From the NCBI GenBank assembly GCA_963803495.1, contig CAWDMP010000002.1:3038001-3102000 (forward strand): a stretch of DNA of 64,000 nucleotides, in the 5' to 3' direction. Shown here in pieces: positions 42,434 to 52,336 of this stretch. A program made the translations under genes and the position numbers. Within the stretch, counting starts at the first letter, position 1; each line of letters starts with the position of its first letter. The notes under the pieces are model-generated. The model was not told the origin of the DNA. It made no database searches and saw only the letters and a list, made by a program, of their open reading frames with translations. This DNA comes from Persicitalea sp963803495. GTDB lineage: Bacteria; Bacteroidota; Bacteroidia; Cytophagales; Spirosomataceae.

Positions 42434-44101
42434 ATGGGCGACTACTTACTCTCGATCCTAATATTCCTGCCGCTGCTCGGCGCGCTGCTGTGCGGGCTGT
42501 GGCCCGGCGGGCGAAGCGGTGATCTGCGCATCGTTGCTGTGGCAGTCTGCGCGTTGGAAGTACTCGTAAGCGGCTGGCTGTACCTGGAATTCGATCCTAC
42601 TTTGGGGGGCTACCAACTCGACGAAACCGCCGACTGGATCACGCTGTCGCTGGGCGCACTGGGTGCCGTGTCGGTGGACTACGCCTTAGCAGTGGACGGC
42701 ATCAGCCTGCCCTTGGTGCTGCTGGGTACCCTGATTATGCTGATCGGCGCGGTGAGTTCCTGGAAAATCGCGTCGCGTCCCAAAGCGTATTTTTCCCTGT
42801 ACCTGCTGCTGAGCGGTTCGGTGATCGGCTGTTTTCTGGCGCAGGATTTCTTCTTGTTCTACCTCTTTTTCGAGTTCATGCTGCTGCCGATGTACTTCCT
42901 GATCGGCCTGTGGGGCGGGCCGCGCCGCGAGTACGCCGCGCTCAAATTCTTCGTCTACACCTTTCTGGGTTCGCTCCTGATCCTGATCGTTATGATCGGC
43001 TTGTACCTGTCGGTCATCGACCCCGTCGAAACCGCCCAGGCGGCGGGTCTGCTGGCCGCGGGAGACTTAGGTGGTGACGACCTTATCCCGCAGATTCAGC
43101 AGGCATTGGCCCAGGGGCTCGTGGCTCCGGAGCAAATGGTGCACACGTTTCGTTTTGTGTATCTGGCCGATGCCGCCAACTACCTGCCCGGTGCCTGGCT
43201 CAATCCCGCGTCGGGCGTGTTTCTGGGCGAAATGCCCGTCCGGCTGTGGGCGTTCTGGTTGTTGTTTGCGGGCTTTGCGGTGAAGCTGCCGGTGGTACCG
43301 CTGCACACCTGGCTGCCCGATGCCCACGTGGAAGCCCCGACGGCCATTTCGGTGGTACTGGCGGGAATTCTGTTGAAAATCGGTGGCTACGGATTCATCC
43401 GCATCGTGGACGGCTTTTTTCCGGAGGAAGCCCTATACAGCGCTACGCCGTTGGCGGTACTGGCCATGATTTCGATCGTGTACGGGGGGTTCAATGCTTT
43501 GGCACAAAGCGATTTGAAAAAGATGATCGCGTATTCATCCGTATCACACATGGGTTTCGTGCTGCTGGGTATTGCGGCTTTCACCGCCGAAGGGTTCAAT
43601 GGCGCGATTTACCAAATGGTGAGTCATGGGGTACTGTCAGCGATGTTATTTTTGCTGGCGGGCGTCCTGTCGGACCGCACCCACGACCGTCAGATCGAGC
43701 ACTACCGCGGCTTGATCGGACCCATGCCGCGCTACGCGATTCTGACGGGTGTGGCCTTCTTTGCTTCGCTGGGCCTGCCGGGCTTCTCGGGTTTCGTGGG
43801 GGAGTTGTTTACGCTGATGGGCGCGTTTGCGGCCGAGTCCATCCCGGTATGGATTCCGGCGCTGTCGACGCTGGGCATCGTGTTGGCGGCGGCCTATTTC
43901 CTCTGGACGCTGCAAAGGATGTTTTTTGGGGCATTTTGGTACCGGAACCCGGCCCGTGCAGCAGAACTTAGCGACTTGAATACCCGCGAAACCACGCTAC
44001 TCGTCGGGTTGGCAGTGCTCACATTGGTGCTGGGTCTTTTTCCCAACTTCATCTTCTCGCTCAGTGGTCCGGCGGTGGCTGCCTGGTTGGGTAGCTTTTG
44101 A
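42434..44101 (+). CDS. nuoM: NADH-quinone oxidoreductase subunit M-like proton pump subunit
   Basis: A second antiporter-type subunit, 555 residues, about 14 helices. It has Glu in LFYLFFEFMLLPMYFLIGLWGG and the core AVKLPVVPLHTWLPDAHVEAPTAISVVLAGILLKIGGYGFIRI. The quinone-side Lys and His are in YSSVSHMGFVLLGIAAF and YQMVSHGVLSAMLFLLAGVLSDRT. It is about 50 residues longer than E. coli NuoM owing to an insertion of 60 residues between TM6 and TM7 (ETAQAAGLLAAGDLGGDDLIP...YLPGAWLNPASGV). Coupled to nuoL with a 4-base gap. It is followed by 225 bases without a gene or recognisable signal, then the RND operon. Confidence 0.93.
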   Translation: MGDYLLSILIFLPLLGALLCGLWPGGRSGDLRIVAVAVCALEVLVSGWLYLEFDPTLGGYQLDETADWITLSLGALGAVSVDYALAVDGISLPLVLLGTLIMLIGAVSSWKIASRPKAYFSLYLLLSGSVIGCFLAQDFFLFYLFFEFMLLPMYFLIGLWGGPRREYAALKFFVYTFLGSLLILIVMIGLYLSVIDPVETAQAAGLLAAGDLGGDDLIPQIQQALAQGLVAPEQMVHTFRFVYLADAANYLPGAWLNPASGVFLGEMPVRLWAFWLLFAGFAVKLPVVPLHTWLPDAHVEAPTAISVVLAGILLKIGGYGFIRIVDGFFPEEALYSATPLAVLAMISIVYGGFNALAQSDLKKMIAYSSVSHMGFVLLGIAAFTAEGFNGAIYQMVSHGVLSAMLFLLAGVLSDRTHDRQIEHYRGLIGPMPRYAILTGVAFFASLGLPGFSGFVGELFTLMGAFAAESIPVWIPALSTLGIVLAAAYFLWTLQRMFFGAFWYRNPARAAELSDLNTRETTLLVGLAVLTLVLGLFPNFIFSLSGPAVAAWLGSF

Positions 44102-44325
44102 GTTTCGCCCGATTGGCGTTTCCAAAACAATTTCATCCCTACCATTGCTTTTTTCTACCGAAATGCTTTTTGGATTATTCTTATAATCTGAGATAGAATT
44201 CTGTTTTATTCTCTGAATTATTTTTTTAAGTACCTCCATTTCTATAACTTAGAAAACAGAAATGTTCTTCCGTTTGGAATGATTCTTTTACCTACCCATT
44301 TGCTTCCCTGAATTACTCCCACTAT

Positions 44326-45489
44326 ATGTCGATTAAAAGTACCCATCTTCTGCGCATAGTCATGTTGTCTGCTTTTCTGGCGGGATGCAGCGCCGAAAGC
44401 AAGGAGAATAAGAAAAATGCCAGGCTAGAGATAGAAGAAGTACCTGTGCTGCAACTCGTGGAGCGCCAAACCGACCTGCACCGCGAGTATGTCGGTGATA
44501 TCAACGCCATTCGCAACGTCCAGATTTACGCCCGAGTGAAAGGGTACCTGGAGCAAATCTACGTGGACGAGGGTCATGAAGTACGCAAGGGACAAATCCT
44601 TTTCAGAATCAACGACGAGGAGTATGAAGTGGAGCGCGCCAAAGCGAAGGCCATGCTCCAGTCGGCCATTGCCGAAGCCAAGGCGGCTGAGTTGGAAGTA
44701 AGCCGCATCAAGCTTTTGGTGGATAAAAAGATTATTTCCAAGATTGAGTGGGAAGTAGCCGAGGCTGGGCTGCTGGCAGCTCAGGCGCACATCGAACAGG
44801 CCAAGACGGCCGAATCCAACGCAGCCATTCACCTGGCCCGCACCCGCATCCGCGCGCCCTTCGACGGCGTCATCAACCGGATTCCCTACAAGCCGGGTAG
44901 CCTGATCGACGAAGGTACCTTGCTCACTACGGTATCCGATGCGCGTAAAGTGTATGTCTACTTTAAAGTATCCGAGAACGAATACCTGGAATACACCAAG
45001 TCGAGCCGTGAGAACATCAGCGGCAAAAGCGGATTGGTAGAGCTGAAGCTGGCCGATGGTTCGCCTTTTCCTGACAAGGGCCAAATCCAGACGATGGAGG
45101 GAGAGTTTGACGAAGGTACTGGCTCGATCGCCTTCCGGGCGCAGTTTCCCAATGCAGGTAAGTTGCTCAAGCATGGCTCGTCGGGTACCATCCGCCTGAC
45201 CAATACCGTGGACGACGCGATTCTGGTACCTCAGAAAGCGGTTTTCGAAATTCAGGACAAAAGCTACGTCTACGTGGTGGACAGCAGCAACCACGTCAAG
45301 ATGACGAGTTTCGTGCCGAAGTCGCGCTTTGCCAACTACTACGTGGTCAACTCCGGCCTGCAGGCGGGTGACCGCATCGTGTTCGAGGGCATTCAATCGC
45401 TCAAAGACGGCGTGAAGATCAAGCCCAAGTCCGTCACGATTCCATCCGAAATTGTCGAAGGCACGTCCGATCCCATGGCGCGCCGCTAG
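44326..45489 (+). CDS. RND efflux periplasmic adaptor (HlyD/MFP family lipoprotein)
   Basis: Periplasmic adaptor of a tripartite efflux pump, 387 residues. Lipoprotein signal (LLRIVMLSAFLAGCSAESK, Cys about 22). Lipoyl half-domains YVGDINAIRNVQIYARVKGYLEQIYVDEGHEVRKGQILFRI and TRIRAPFDGVINRIPYKPGSLIDEGTLLTTVSD flank the alpha-helical hairpin (AKAMLQSAIAEAKAAELEVSRIKLLVDKKIISKIEWEVAEAGLLAAQAHIEQAK). A beta-barrel and a membrane-proximal domain follow. The pump gene starts 30 bases downstream and the outer-membrane factor gene follows that. Confidence 0.93.
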   Translation: MSIKSTHLLRIVMLSAFLAGCSAESKENKKNARLEIEEVPVLQLVERQTDLHREYVGDINAIRNVQIYARVKGYLEQIYVDEGHEVRKGQILFRINDEEYEVERAKAKAMLQSAIAEAKAAELEVSRIKLLVDKKIISKIEWEVAEAGLLAAQAHIEQAKTAESNAAIHLARTRIRAPFDGVINRIPYKPGSLIDEGTLLTTVSDARKVYVYFKVSENEYLEYTKSSRENISGKSGLVELKLADGSPFPDKGQIQTMEGEFDEGTGSIAFRAQFPNAGKLLKHGSSGTIRLTNTVDDAILVPQKAVFEIQDKSYVYVVDSSNHVKMTSFVPKSRFANYYVVNSGLQAGDRIVFEGIQSLKDGVKIKPKSVTIPSEIVEGTSDPMARR

Positions 45490-45519
45490 TATTCCTGCTC
45501 CTTTTTATTTCCTACCCGT

Positions 45520-48500
45520 ATGTTTGATTTGTTTATCCGACGGCCCGTCCTCTCGCTGGTCATCTCGCTCATCATTACGCTCTTAGGTGGTCTGGCGCTG
45601 ATTAGTCTGCCCGTTACCCAATTCCCCGAGATCGTCCCGCCCTCCGTCACCGTGACGGCCAACTACAACGGCGCCAATGCCGAAGTGTGCGTGAAAGCCG
45701 TGTCGACGCCGCTCGAACGCGCGATCAATGGCGTACCCGGCATGGCGTACATGACGTCGGTGTCAGCCAACAGCGGCATGACGCTCATTACCGTCTTCTT
45801 CCAGGTAGGTACCGACCCCGACCTTGCCGCCGTGAACGTCCAGAACCGGGTGCAATCGGTTATCGACGAACTACCCGAAGAAGTGATCAAGGCGGGGGTA
45901 ATTGTGGAGAAGGAGGTGAACAGTATGCTGCTCTACCTCGACATTGTGAGTTCTGATTCGCTGGTGGATGAGAAATTCGTTTACAATTTTGCCGACATCA
46001 ATGTACTGGCCGAACTGAAGCGGATCGATGGCGTGGGCTTCGCCGAAATCATGGGCCACCGCGACTACTCGATGCGCGTATGGCTCAAGCCCGATCGCCT
46101 GGTCAGCTACAAGGTGTCGCCCGATGAAGTGATCGCGGCCATTCGCGCTCAGAACGTCGAGGCCGCGCCTGGTAAGTCGGGCGTTGGCTCGGGTAAGGAG
46201 ACGGCGGCGCTGCAATACGTACTTCGCTACACGGGCAAGATGGCCAAGCCCGAAGAGTACGAAAACATCGTGATCAGGGCCGAGTCGGACGGCTCGATGC
46301 TCAAACTTAAAGATGTGGCCTACGTAGAATTCGGCTCGTTGGACTACGAGATGGCCTCGACCTCCGATGGTCGCCCGTCGGCATCCATCATGCTCAAGCA
46401 GCGGCCCGGTTCCAACGCCCGCGAGGTAATCGCGGCGGTGAAAGAACGCGTCGCCGAGCTGAAGGAAACGTCTTTTCCGCCCGGCATGGACTATACGGTT
46501 TCGTACGACGTATCACGTTTTCTGGATGCCTCGATCAATGAGGTGGTCAGAACCCTTTTCGAGGCCTTTATCCTGGTATTCCTGATTGTGTACCTGTTTT
46601 TGCAGGATTTCCGCTCGACGCTTATTCCGGCCTTGGCGGTACCCGTGGCGCTCATCGGTACCTTCGCGTTTATGCAAATGCTGGGCTTTTCGATCAACCT
46701 GCTTACGCTGTTTGCGCTAGTGTTAGCGATCGGTATCGTGGTCGATAATGCCATTGTCGTGGTGGAGGCTGTCCACGCCAAGATGGCCGAAGAGGATATG
46801 TCGCCGCGCGAGGCGACGTTCGCGGCCATGAAAGAAATTAGCGGCGCGATCGTGGCGATTACGCTCGTGATGTCGGCGGTGTTCATTCCGGTGGCGTTCA
46901 TGTCGGGCCCGGTGGGGGTATTCTACCGGCAGTTTTCGCTTACGCTGGCCATCTCGATTGTTATTTCGGGTATCAACGCTCTCACGCTCACGCCCGCCCT
47001 GTGCGCCATTTTCCTGAAAAACACGCACCACGAAAAAAAGAAGAAGAATTTGCTGGATCGTTTCTTTGCAGGCTTCAACCGCGGGCTACGATGCGCTGGC
47101 GATGCGCTACAAAGGATTGATCGGCGTCATCGCCAGCCGCCGCTGGGTCACGTTATTGATGTTGGTCGGGTTTTGCGTCGCAACCTGGGCTGTGAACCGG
47201 GTACTACCGTCGGGCTTTATCCCCACCGAAGATCAAGGTGTGTTGTATGTGAACGTCACCACGCCCGCCGGTGCCACCGTCGAGCGTACGGAAAAGGTAC
47301 TCGAAGCGATTCAGGAAGTAGCCGCCGATTTGGAGGAGGTCGAGTCGGTTTCGACCTTATCGGGCTACAGCCTGCTGACCGAGTCGGATGGTGCTTCGTA
47401 CGGTATGGGCATGATCAACCTCAAGCCCTGGGATGAGCGTACCCGCTCGGTCGACGACATCATCGCGCTCATGCAGGATAAAACCAAGAACGTCTACGAC
47501 GCCAGCATCGAGTACTTTCCGCCACCCGCCGTGCCGGGTTTCGGTAATTCCAGTGGCTTCGAATTGCGGCTTTTGGACAAGACCGGTAGCGGCAATTACC
47601 AGCAAACTGCGCAAGTGGCCAACGAATTCATCGAAAATCTCCGCGAAACGCCCGCCATCAAAAATGCCTTCACCGGCTTCGACGCCAATTTCCCGCAGTA
47701 CCTCATTCACATGGATCAGGATATGGCGGCTAAAAAAGGCGTGACCGTGGAAAACGCGATGGGTACCCTGCAGACGATGATCGGTAGCTACTACGCTTCC
47801 AACTTCATTCGTTTCGGGCAAATGTACAAGGTCATGGTGCAGGCCGACCCGCGCTACCGTCTGGAGCCGGAGGACGTCACCAAGATGTTTGTTAAGAATG
47901 ACCGGGGCGAAATGGTACCCTTCGGTACCTTTACGCAGCTCGAACGCGTGTACGGCCCCGAACAGTTGACGCGCTACAACATGTTCACCTCGGCAATGAT
48001 CAACGGGGAGCCTGCGGCCGGCTTCAGTAGCGGCGACGCCATCGCGGCCGTGGAAGCCGTGGCCGATCAGAAACTCCCCAAGGGATTCAGCATCGAGTGG
48101 TCGGGGATGACGCGCGAGGAAATCCTTTCGGGCAATCAGGTCATCTACATTTTCATCGTTTGTTTGATCTTCGTGTACCTGCTGCTCGCCGCGCAGTACG
48201 AGAGTTTCCTGCTACCCCTGCCCGTACTACTCTCGCTGCCCACCGGAATTTTCGGGGCTTTCCTGGCGCTGAAACTGCTGGGCTTGCAGAACAACATTTA
48301 CGCTCAGGTATCGCTCGTGATGCTGATCGGGTTGCTGGGCAAAAATGCCATTCTGATTGTGGAATTCGCCATCATGCGGCGCGAGCAGGGCCTGTCGGTG
48401 CTGGCTGCCGCCCAGGAAGCGGCCGTCGAGCGCTTGCGGCCGATTTTGATGACCTCTTTTGCCTTCATCGCGGGCCTGATTCCGCTCACGATCGCGACTG

Positions 48501-48688
48501 GAGCCGGGGCGCTGGGCAACCGCTCCATCGGTACGGCGGCGGCGGGCGGTATGTTCGTAGGTACCGTGTTCGGGGTGATCCTGATTCCGGGACTGTACGT
48601 ACTGTTTGCGAGTTTTATCAAGGATAAAAAAGTGGAAAACCCCGCGACAGAAGAGCCACAGCCGCAGGTAGCGGAGAGTCTGGCATAG
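45520..48688 (+). CDS. RND efflux pump permease (HAE-1, AcrB-like); one frameshift as written
   Basis: Inner-membrane drug/H+ antiporter, about 1055 residues once repaired. N-terminal MFDLFIRRPVLSLVISLIITLLGGLALISLPVTQFPEIVPPSVTVTANYNGANAE is typical of HAE-1 pumps. TM4 carries LVLAIGIVVDNAIVVVEAVHAKM; the AcrB Asp407-Asp408 pair is Asp-Asn here. TM10 holds ILLVMLIGLLGKNAILIVEFA. The frame breaks at the GGG of 47083-47085; GCGGCTACG restores GFNRGYDALAMRYKGLIG. The adaptor gene lies upstream and the TolC-like gene 66 bases downstream, so substrate efflux spans the envelope; the substrate cannot be inferred. Confidence 0.93.
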
Positions 48689-48754
48689 GGGATGGGGTAG
48701 TGGCACTCCACGCGACCAAAAAACATTTTCAAATTCGATACCTGAGCGTCTACA

Positions 48755-50203
48755 ATGCCCTTTCTATACAAGTACCTTATTAAAATACTTCCAATTCTCC
48801 TTTTGGCGGGGCTACTGGTGGGCTGTAAGTTGACGACGCCATTGTCCAGGCAGGCGGCAATACCCATGCCACGCACCTTCATGGAACGGATGGACAGTAC
48901 GAGCCTGGGCAACCGGCCCATCCGTGAATTCTTCGCCGAGCCCCAATTGGCGGCACTCATCGACACGGCTTTGCGCCTCAACCCGGATATTTCAATTGCG
49001 CTGCAACGCATCGAAATTGCCCGGGCAACGGTGCTCGAGCGCGAAGGCGCGCTGCTGCCCAGGGTCGACGCCGAGATATCGGGGGGCGTGCGCCGGTTTG
49101 GCAAGTACACCTCCGACGGGGTGGGTAACTACGATACCAACTTCTCGGACAACATCGACCCCGACCAGAAAATGAGCAATCCGCTGCCCGACTACTTCGT
49201 CGGGGCACGCAGCTCGTGGGAAATCGACATCTGGCGCAAGCTGCGCACCCGCCGCCGGGGGGCCTACCTCCGGTTCCTGTCGACCGAAAAAGCCCAACAG
49301 ATGGTGGTGACCAACCTGGTAGCTGAAATATCACGGCTGTACTACCAGTTGCTGACGCTCGATAGCAAGCTCGACATCCTCAAAAAAAACGAAGAACTGC
49401 AGCAGCAGGCCGTCGAGAGCATCGTCATTCAGAAGGAAGCCGGGCGAGCCAACGAATTGGCCGTGAAACAATTTACCGCCCAGCTACTGAACACCCGCAC
49501 GCAGGAGGTGCGCATCGAGCAGGAAATTCTGGTGGCCGAAAACCAGATCAACCGTCTGCTGGGTCGCTTTAGCCAGCCGATTGCCCGGGGTGATGCCATT
49601 CTGGATCAAGCCTTTCCCGCCCACATCGGCGTGGGGGTACCGGCCGAGATGGTCAGGCGGCGGCCCGACGTGCAGCAGGCCGAACTGGAACTACGCGCCT
49701 TCGAAGCCGAGCTACAGGCCGCGCGGCTGGCGTTCCTGCCCTCGCTTACCGTTTCGCCTTATGTAGGATTCCATGCCTTCCGCGGGGCGTTGTTGTTCAA
49801 TCCGGCTTCGCTGGCTTTTGGGCTACTGGGCGGCGTGACGGCCCCCATTATTAATCGCAAGGCCCTGAAAGCCGGGCAAAGGCGGTCGCAGGCGCAGGCC
49901 ACCGAGGCGCTGTATGCCTACAACAAGGCGGTCATCAATGCCTATCAGGAGGCGACGCTCAGTATGCGTACCATCGACAACCTGGCCCGTATTTTGGATT
50001 TGAAAGAACAGGAAACCACCACTCTACAAGAAGGCGTGTCGATTTCGAACGACTTGTTTGTGGCGGGTTACGCCAACTACCTGGAGGTCATTACCGCGCA
50101 GCGTTCGGTGCTGGCCGCCGAACTACAGCAGACCGACATTCAGCAGCAGCGATTCATTGCGCTCGTGGACTTGTACCGCGCCCTTGGCGGGGGTTGGGAG
50201 TAA
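48755..50203 (+). CDS. RND outer-membrane factor (TolC-like lipoprotein)
   Basis: Outer-membrane channel of the pump, 482 residues. Lipoprotein signal (LIKILPILLLAGLLVGCKLTT, Cys about 24), then two OEP repeats with long helices (TALRLNPDISIALQRIEIARATVLEREGALLPRVDAEISGG and RPDVQQAELELRAFEAELQAARLAFLPSLTVSP) typical of the OprM/NodT subfamily. SSWEIDIWRKLRTRRRGAYLRFLSTEKAQQM is the family signature near 150. Last gene of the three-gene efflux operon. Confidence 0.93.
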   Translation: MPFLYKYLIKILPILLLAGLLVGCKLTTPLSRQAAIPMPRTFMERMDSTSLGNRPIREFFAEPQLAALIDTALRLNPDISIALQRIEIARATVLEREGALLPRVDAEISGGVRRFGKYTSDGVGNYDTNFSDNIDPDQKMSNPLPDYFVGARSSWEIDIWRKLRTRRRGAYLRFLSTEKAQQMVVTNLVAEISRLYYQLLTLDSKLDILKKNEELQQQAVESIVIQKEAGRANELAVKQFTAQLLNTRTQEVRIEQEILVAENQINRLLGRFSQPIARGDAILDQAFPAHIGVGVPAEMVRRRPDVQQAELELRAFEAELQAARLAFLPSLTVSPYVGFHAFRGALLFNPASLAFGLLGGVTAPIINRKALKAGQRRSQAQATEALYAYNKAVINAYQEATLSMRTIDNLARILDLKEQETTTLQEGVSISNDLFVAGYANYLEVITAQRSVLAAELQQTDIQQQRFIALVDLYRALGGGWE

Positions 50204-50384
50204 GGTCGCCCGCTGTGCTGTACCGAGAAAACAGGGCTTGGTGTAGCCGGGAAACCGTTCGTCCCGAGGGTAGGGAAGTCCGGCTTTTTTTCGTAAATTA
50301 GCGAAGCATTTTCGTGCGGGGAAAGTCTGAGTTTTATTCTAAAACGAGAGCTTCCTATTCTTCCCAAATTAACCCTACAAACGT

Positions 50385-51296
50385 ATGTTTTTCATAGTAA
50401 TCGGCCTGCTGCTACTCGTGGCGGGCTTTGCCATCAATACGCCCTCGCTGCCCGTTTCGCAGTATTCGCGCCCGGTCAAGATCGCGGGCATCGTCATTGC
50501 GCTCATCGGCGCACTTACGGCCAGCATCCGGCAGATCGACGCCGGTACCGTCGGGGTGCAGTCTATCTTCGGAAAAGTAAGCACCAATGTACTCGAAAAC
50601 GGCCTCAACTTCGTCAACCCACTGGTAGACGTGGCCATTTTCGATACCAAGACCCAGAACTACACCATGTCGGCGGCTACCGCCGAGGGTGAGCTATCGG
50701 GCGACGACGCCATTCGGGTACTGTCGGCCGATGGACTCGAAGTGGTTATCGACCTCACAGTACTTTACAAAATTTTGCCCAGCTCGGCCCCGGTGATTTA
50801 TAAGGAAATCGGGCGCGACTATAAGGACAAGATCGTGCGGCCGCTGACGCGCACCCGAATCCGGGACAACGCCGTTTATTACGACGCCGTGGCGCTCTAT
50901 TCCAAAAAGCGTGACGAGTTCCAGGACCGGATCTATAAGTCCATCGACAAGGATTTTAAAGCGCGTGGCCTTATTCTGGAGCAATTGCTGATTCGGAACA
51001 TTGACCTGCCCGAGTCGGTCAAGAAAACCATCGAGTCAAAGATCAACGCCGAGCAGGACGCTCAGAAAATGGAATTTGTCCTGCAAAAAGAATTGCAGGA
51101 GGCTGAACGGAAGCGCGTAGAGGCTAAGGGTATTTCGGATTATCAGACGATCATCGCCAGCAGCCTGACCGACCGTCAGTTGCAATACGAAATGATCAAC
51201 GCTCAGAAAGAACTGGCCAAATCGGCCAACAGCAAGATCGTCATCATGGGCAACAGCGGCAAAGGCGGCATACCCCTGATCATGAATGGTAATTGA
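50385..51296 (+). CDS. prohibitin/SPFH family membrane protein
   Basis: A 303-residue membrane protein. Two N-terminal helices (FIVIGLLLLVAGFAI, about 3-17, and IAGIVIALIGALTASI, about 32-47) precede the SPFH domain (RQIDAGTVGVQSIFGKVSTNVLENGLNFVNPLVDVAIFDTKTQNYTM...) and a long coiled coil rich in Glu/Lys/Gln (VKKTIESKINAEQDAQKMEFVLQKELQEAERKRVEAKGI). The family forms large membrane-bound rings or microdomains that scaffold proteases such as FtsH. It lacks the proline that opens NfeD-type partners and no nfeD gene is adjacent. A strong terminator follows at 51363. Independent of the efflux operon (182-base gap). Confidence 0.9.
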   Translation: MFFIVIGLLLLVAGFAINTPSLPVSQYSRPVKIAGIVIALIGALTASIRQIDAGTVGVQSIFGKVSTNVLENGLNFVNPLVDVAIFDTKTQNYTMSAATAEGELSGDDAIRVLSADGLEVVIDLTVLYKILPSSAPVIYKEIGRDYKDKIVRPLTRTRIRDNAVYYDAVALYSKKRDEFQDRIYKSIDKDFKARGLILEQLLIRNIDLPESVKKTIESKINAEQDAQKMEFVLQKELQEAERKRVEAKGISDYQTIIASSLTDRQLQYEMINAQKELAKSANSKIVIMGNSGKGGIPLIMNGN

Positions 51297-51362
51297 AAAT
51301 GCCACTCTTGTTATAGCTGAAAGAGGTATAGTATCGATGCACGGGCACGTTCCGTAACTACC

Positions 51363-51397
51363 AAAAAGACCCTGACTACACGTCGGGGTCTTTTTTT
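51363..51397 (+). terminator. intrinsic terminator after the prohibitin-like gene
   Basis: AAAAAGACCCTGAC, loop TACAC, GTCGGGGTCTTTTTTT; nine-base stem with one G-T pair followed by seven T. Confidence 0.88.
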
Positions 51398-51512
51398 ATT
51401 GAGTAAACGCCTGATTTAGAGCGAATTTTAATCTTATAGAAAAAAAAATGGGAGAAGCAAAAATTATTTTGAGAAAAAACTGTTAAAAATTACCGAAAGA
51501 GGCAAATTTTTA

Positions 51513-51520
51513 TACTTTTG
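51513..51520 (+). promoter_or_regulatory. -7 element of the DUF2795 gene promoter
   Basis: TACTTTTG in the context TTTTTATACTTTTGCA, 42 bases before the ATG. The A+T-rich upstream tract (51421-51512, many A-runs) resembles an UP-like region, but a proper TTG at the correct spacing is not visible. Confidence 0.5.
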
Positions 51521-51562
51521 CACTCCAAAAATTGCATTCAACATTCTAAACGATTACAGATT

Positions 51563-51784
51563 ATGTACTGGACACTCGAACTTGCATCCTATTTAGAAGA
51601 TGCTCCCTGGCCAGCTACCAAGGACGAACTCATCGACTTCGCGATCAGAACCGGCGCGCCGCTCGAGGTGGTCGAGAACCTGCAGGAATTGGAAGACGAC
51701 GGTCAGCCCTACGAAAGCATTGAGGAAATTTGGCCCGATTACCCCACCAAGGAAGATTTCTTTTTTAATGAAGATGAATACTGA
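51563..51784 (+). CDS. DUF2795 domain protein
   Basis: A 73-residue acidic protein (MYWTLELASYLEDAPWPATKDELIDFAIRTGAPLEVVENLQELEDDGQPYESIEEIWPDYPTKEDFFFNEDEY). It matches the small DUF2795 proteins that are strongly conserved in Bacteroidota; the helical core ATKDELIDFAIRTGAPLEVVENLQEL is the domain. The function is unknown. The start at 51563 is chosen because the 15 upstream codons overlap the promoter. A strong -7 box and a flanking terminator indicate a highly expressed single gene. Confidence 0.85.
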   Translation: MYWTLELASYLEDAPWPATKDELIDFAIRTGAPLEVVENLQELEDDGQPYESIEEIWPDYPTKEDFFFNEDEY

Positions 51785-51817
51785 CGGGTCGTTAAACGGC
51801 CCGATGGCATAGATTAA

Positions 51818-51858
51818 AAACGAAGAAAGACGGCCCAAGGGGTCGTCTTTCTTCGTTT
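51818..51858. terminator. bidirectional intrinsic terminator between the DUF2795 gene and crtZ
   Basis: AAACGAAGAAAGACGGCC (51818-51835), CAAGG, GGTCGTCTTTCTTCGTTT (51841-51858); 18-base stem with one G-T pair. The right arm overlaps the crtZ stop codon. A smaller hairpin (CGGGTCGTT...AACGGCCCG) lies just upstream. Confidence 0.85.
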
Positions 51859-52336
51859 AAAGCGATTTCTCTTTCGTTCGCGACATTGCCTTCCCCTCGT
51901 ACTTCTTGGGTGCATACAAAAACCCAAATGCCTCCGCGCCTTCGCGCTCGTGTACCTTGTGATGCACGTAATGCGCTTTCATAATGCGCTTCATGTAAGC
52001 ACTGCGCGGCGTGTACTTCACCTTGATGCGGCGGTGCACGATGATGTCGTGAAAGATAAAGTACGCCACGCCATAGAGCGAAACCCCGAAGCCGATCCAC
52101 AACAGAAATCCCAGCGAAGGTACTTCGGAGCCCAGCACGATCATGATCGTGGCCACGACGCCGAAAATGATACCGAACCAGTCGTTGCGCTCCCACCAAT
52201 GCTTGTGGTGCACGTGATGCGACTCGTGCCACCGCCACATGAGCCCGTGCATGAGGTACTTGTGCGTAAACCAGGCAAAGCCCTCCATGAAGACGAAGGT
52301 ACCCAGCATCAGAAAGACATTGAACAGTATTTTCAT
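51857..52336 (-). CDS. crtZ: beta-carotene hydroxylase
   Basis: A membrane di-iron hydroxylase that adds OH to the beta-ionone ring (beta-carotene to zeaxanthin). The His motifs FTHKYLMHG, HESHHVHHKH, FHDIIVHRR and HYVHHKVHE are all present, with about four membrane helices. Starting at the ATG at 52334-52336 (MKILFNVFLMLGTFVFMEGFAWFTHK) gives 159 residues, the usual CrtZ length; an open extension of 23 codons upstream does not look conserved. No other carotenoid gene is nearby. Convergent with the DUF2795 gene through a shared terminator. Confidence 0.92.
   Translation of the reverse strand: MKILFNVFLMLGTFVFMEGFAWFTHKYLMHGLMWRWHESHHVHHKHWWERNDWFGIIFGVVATIMIVLGSEVPSLGFLLWIGFGVSLYGVAYFIFHDIIVHRRIKVKYTPRSAYMKRIMKAHYVHHKVHEREGAEAFGFLYAPKKYEGKAMSRTKEKSL

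Noticed and set aside
44102..44325. Small gene or regulatory RNA in the 225-base gap between nuoM and the efflux operon
   Set aside because: No open frame with coding character, no promoter of the TAnnTTTG form and no stable inverted repeat beyond a short CGCCCGATTGGCG; nothing can be supported there.
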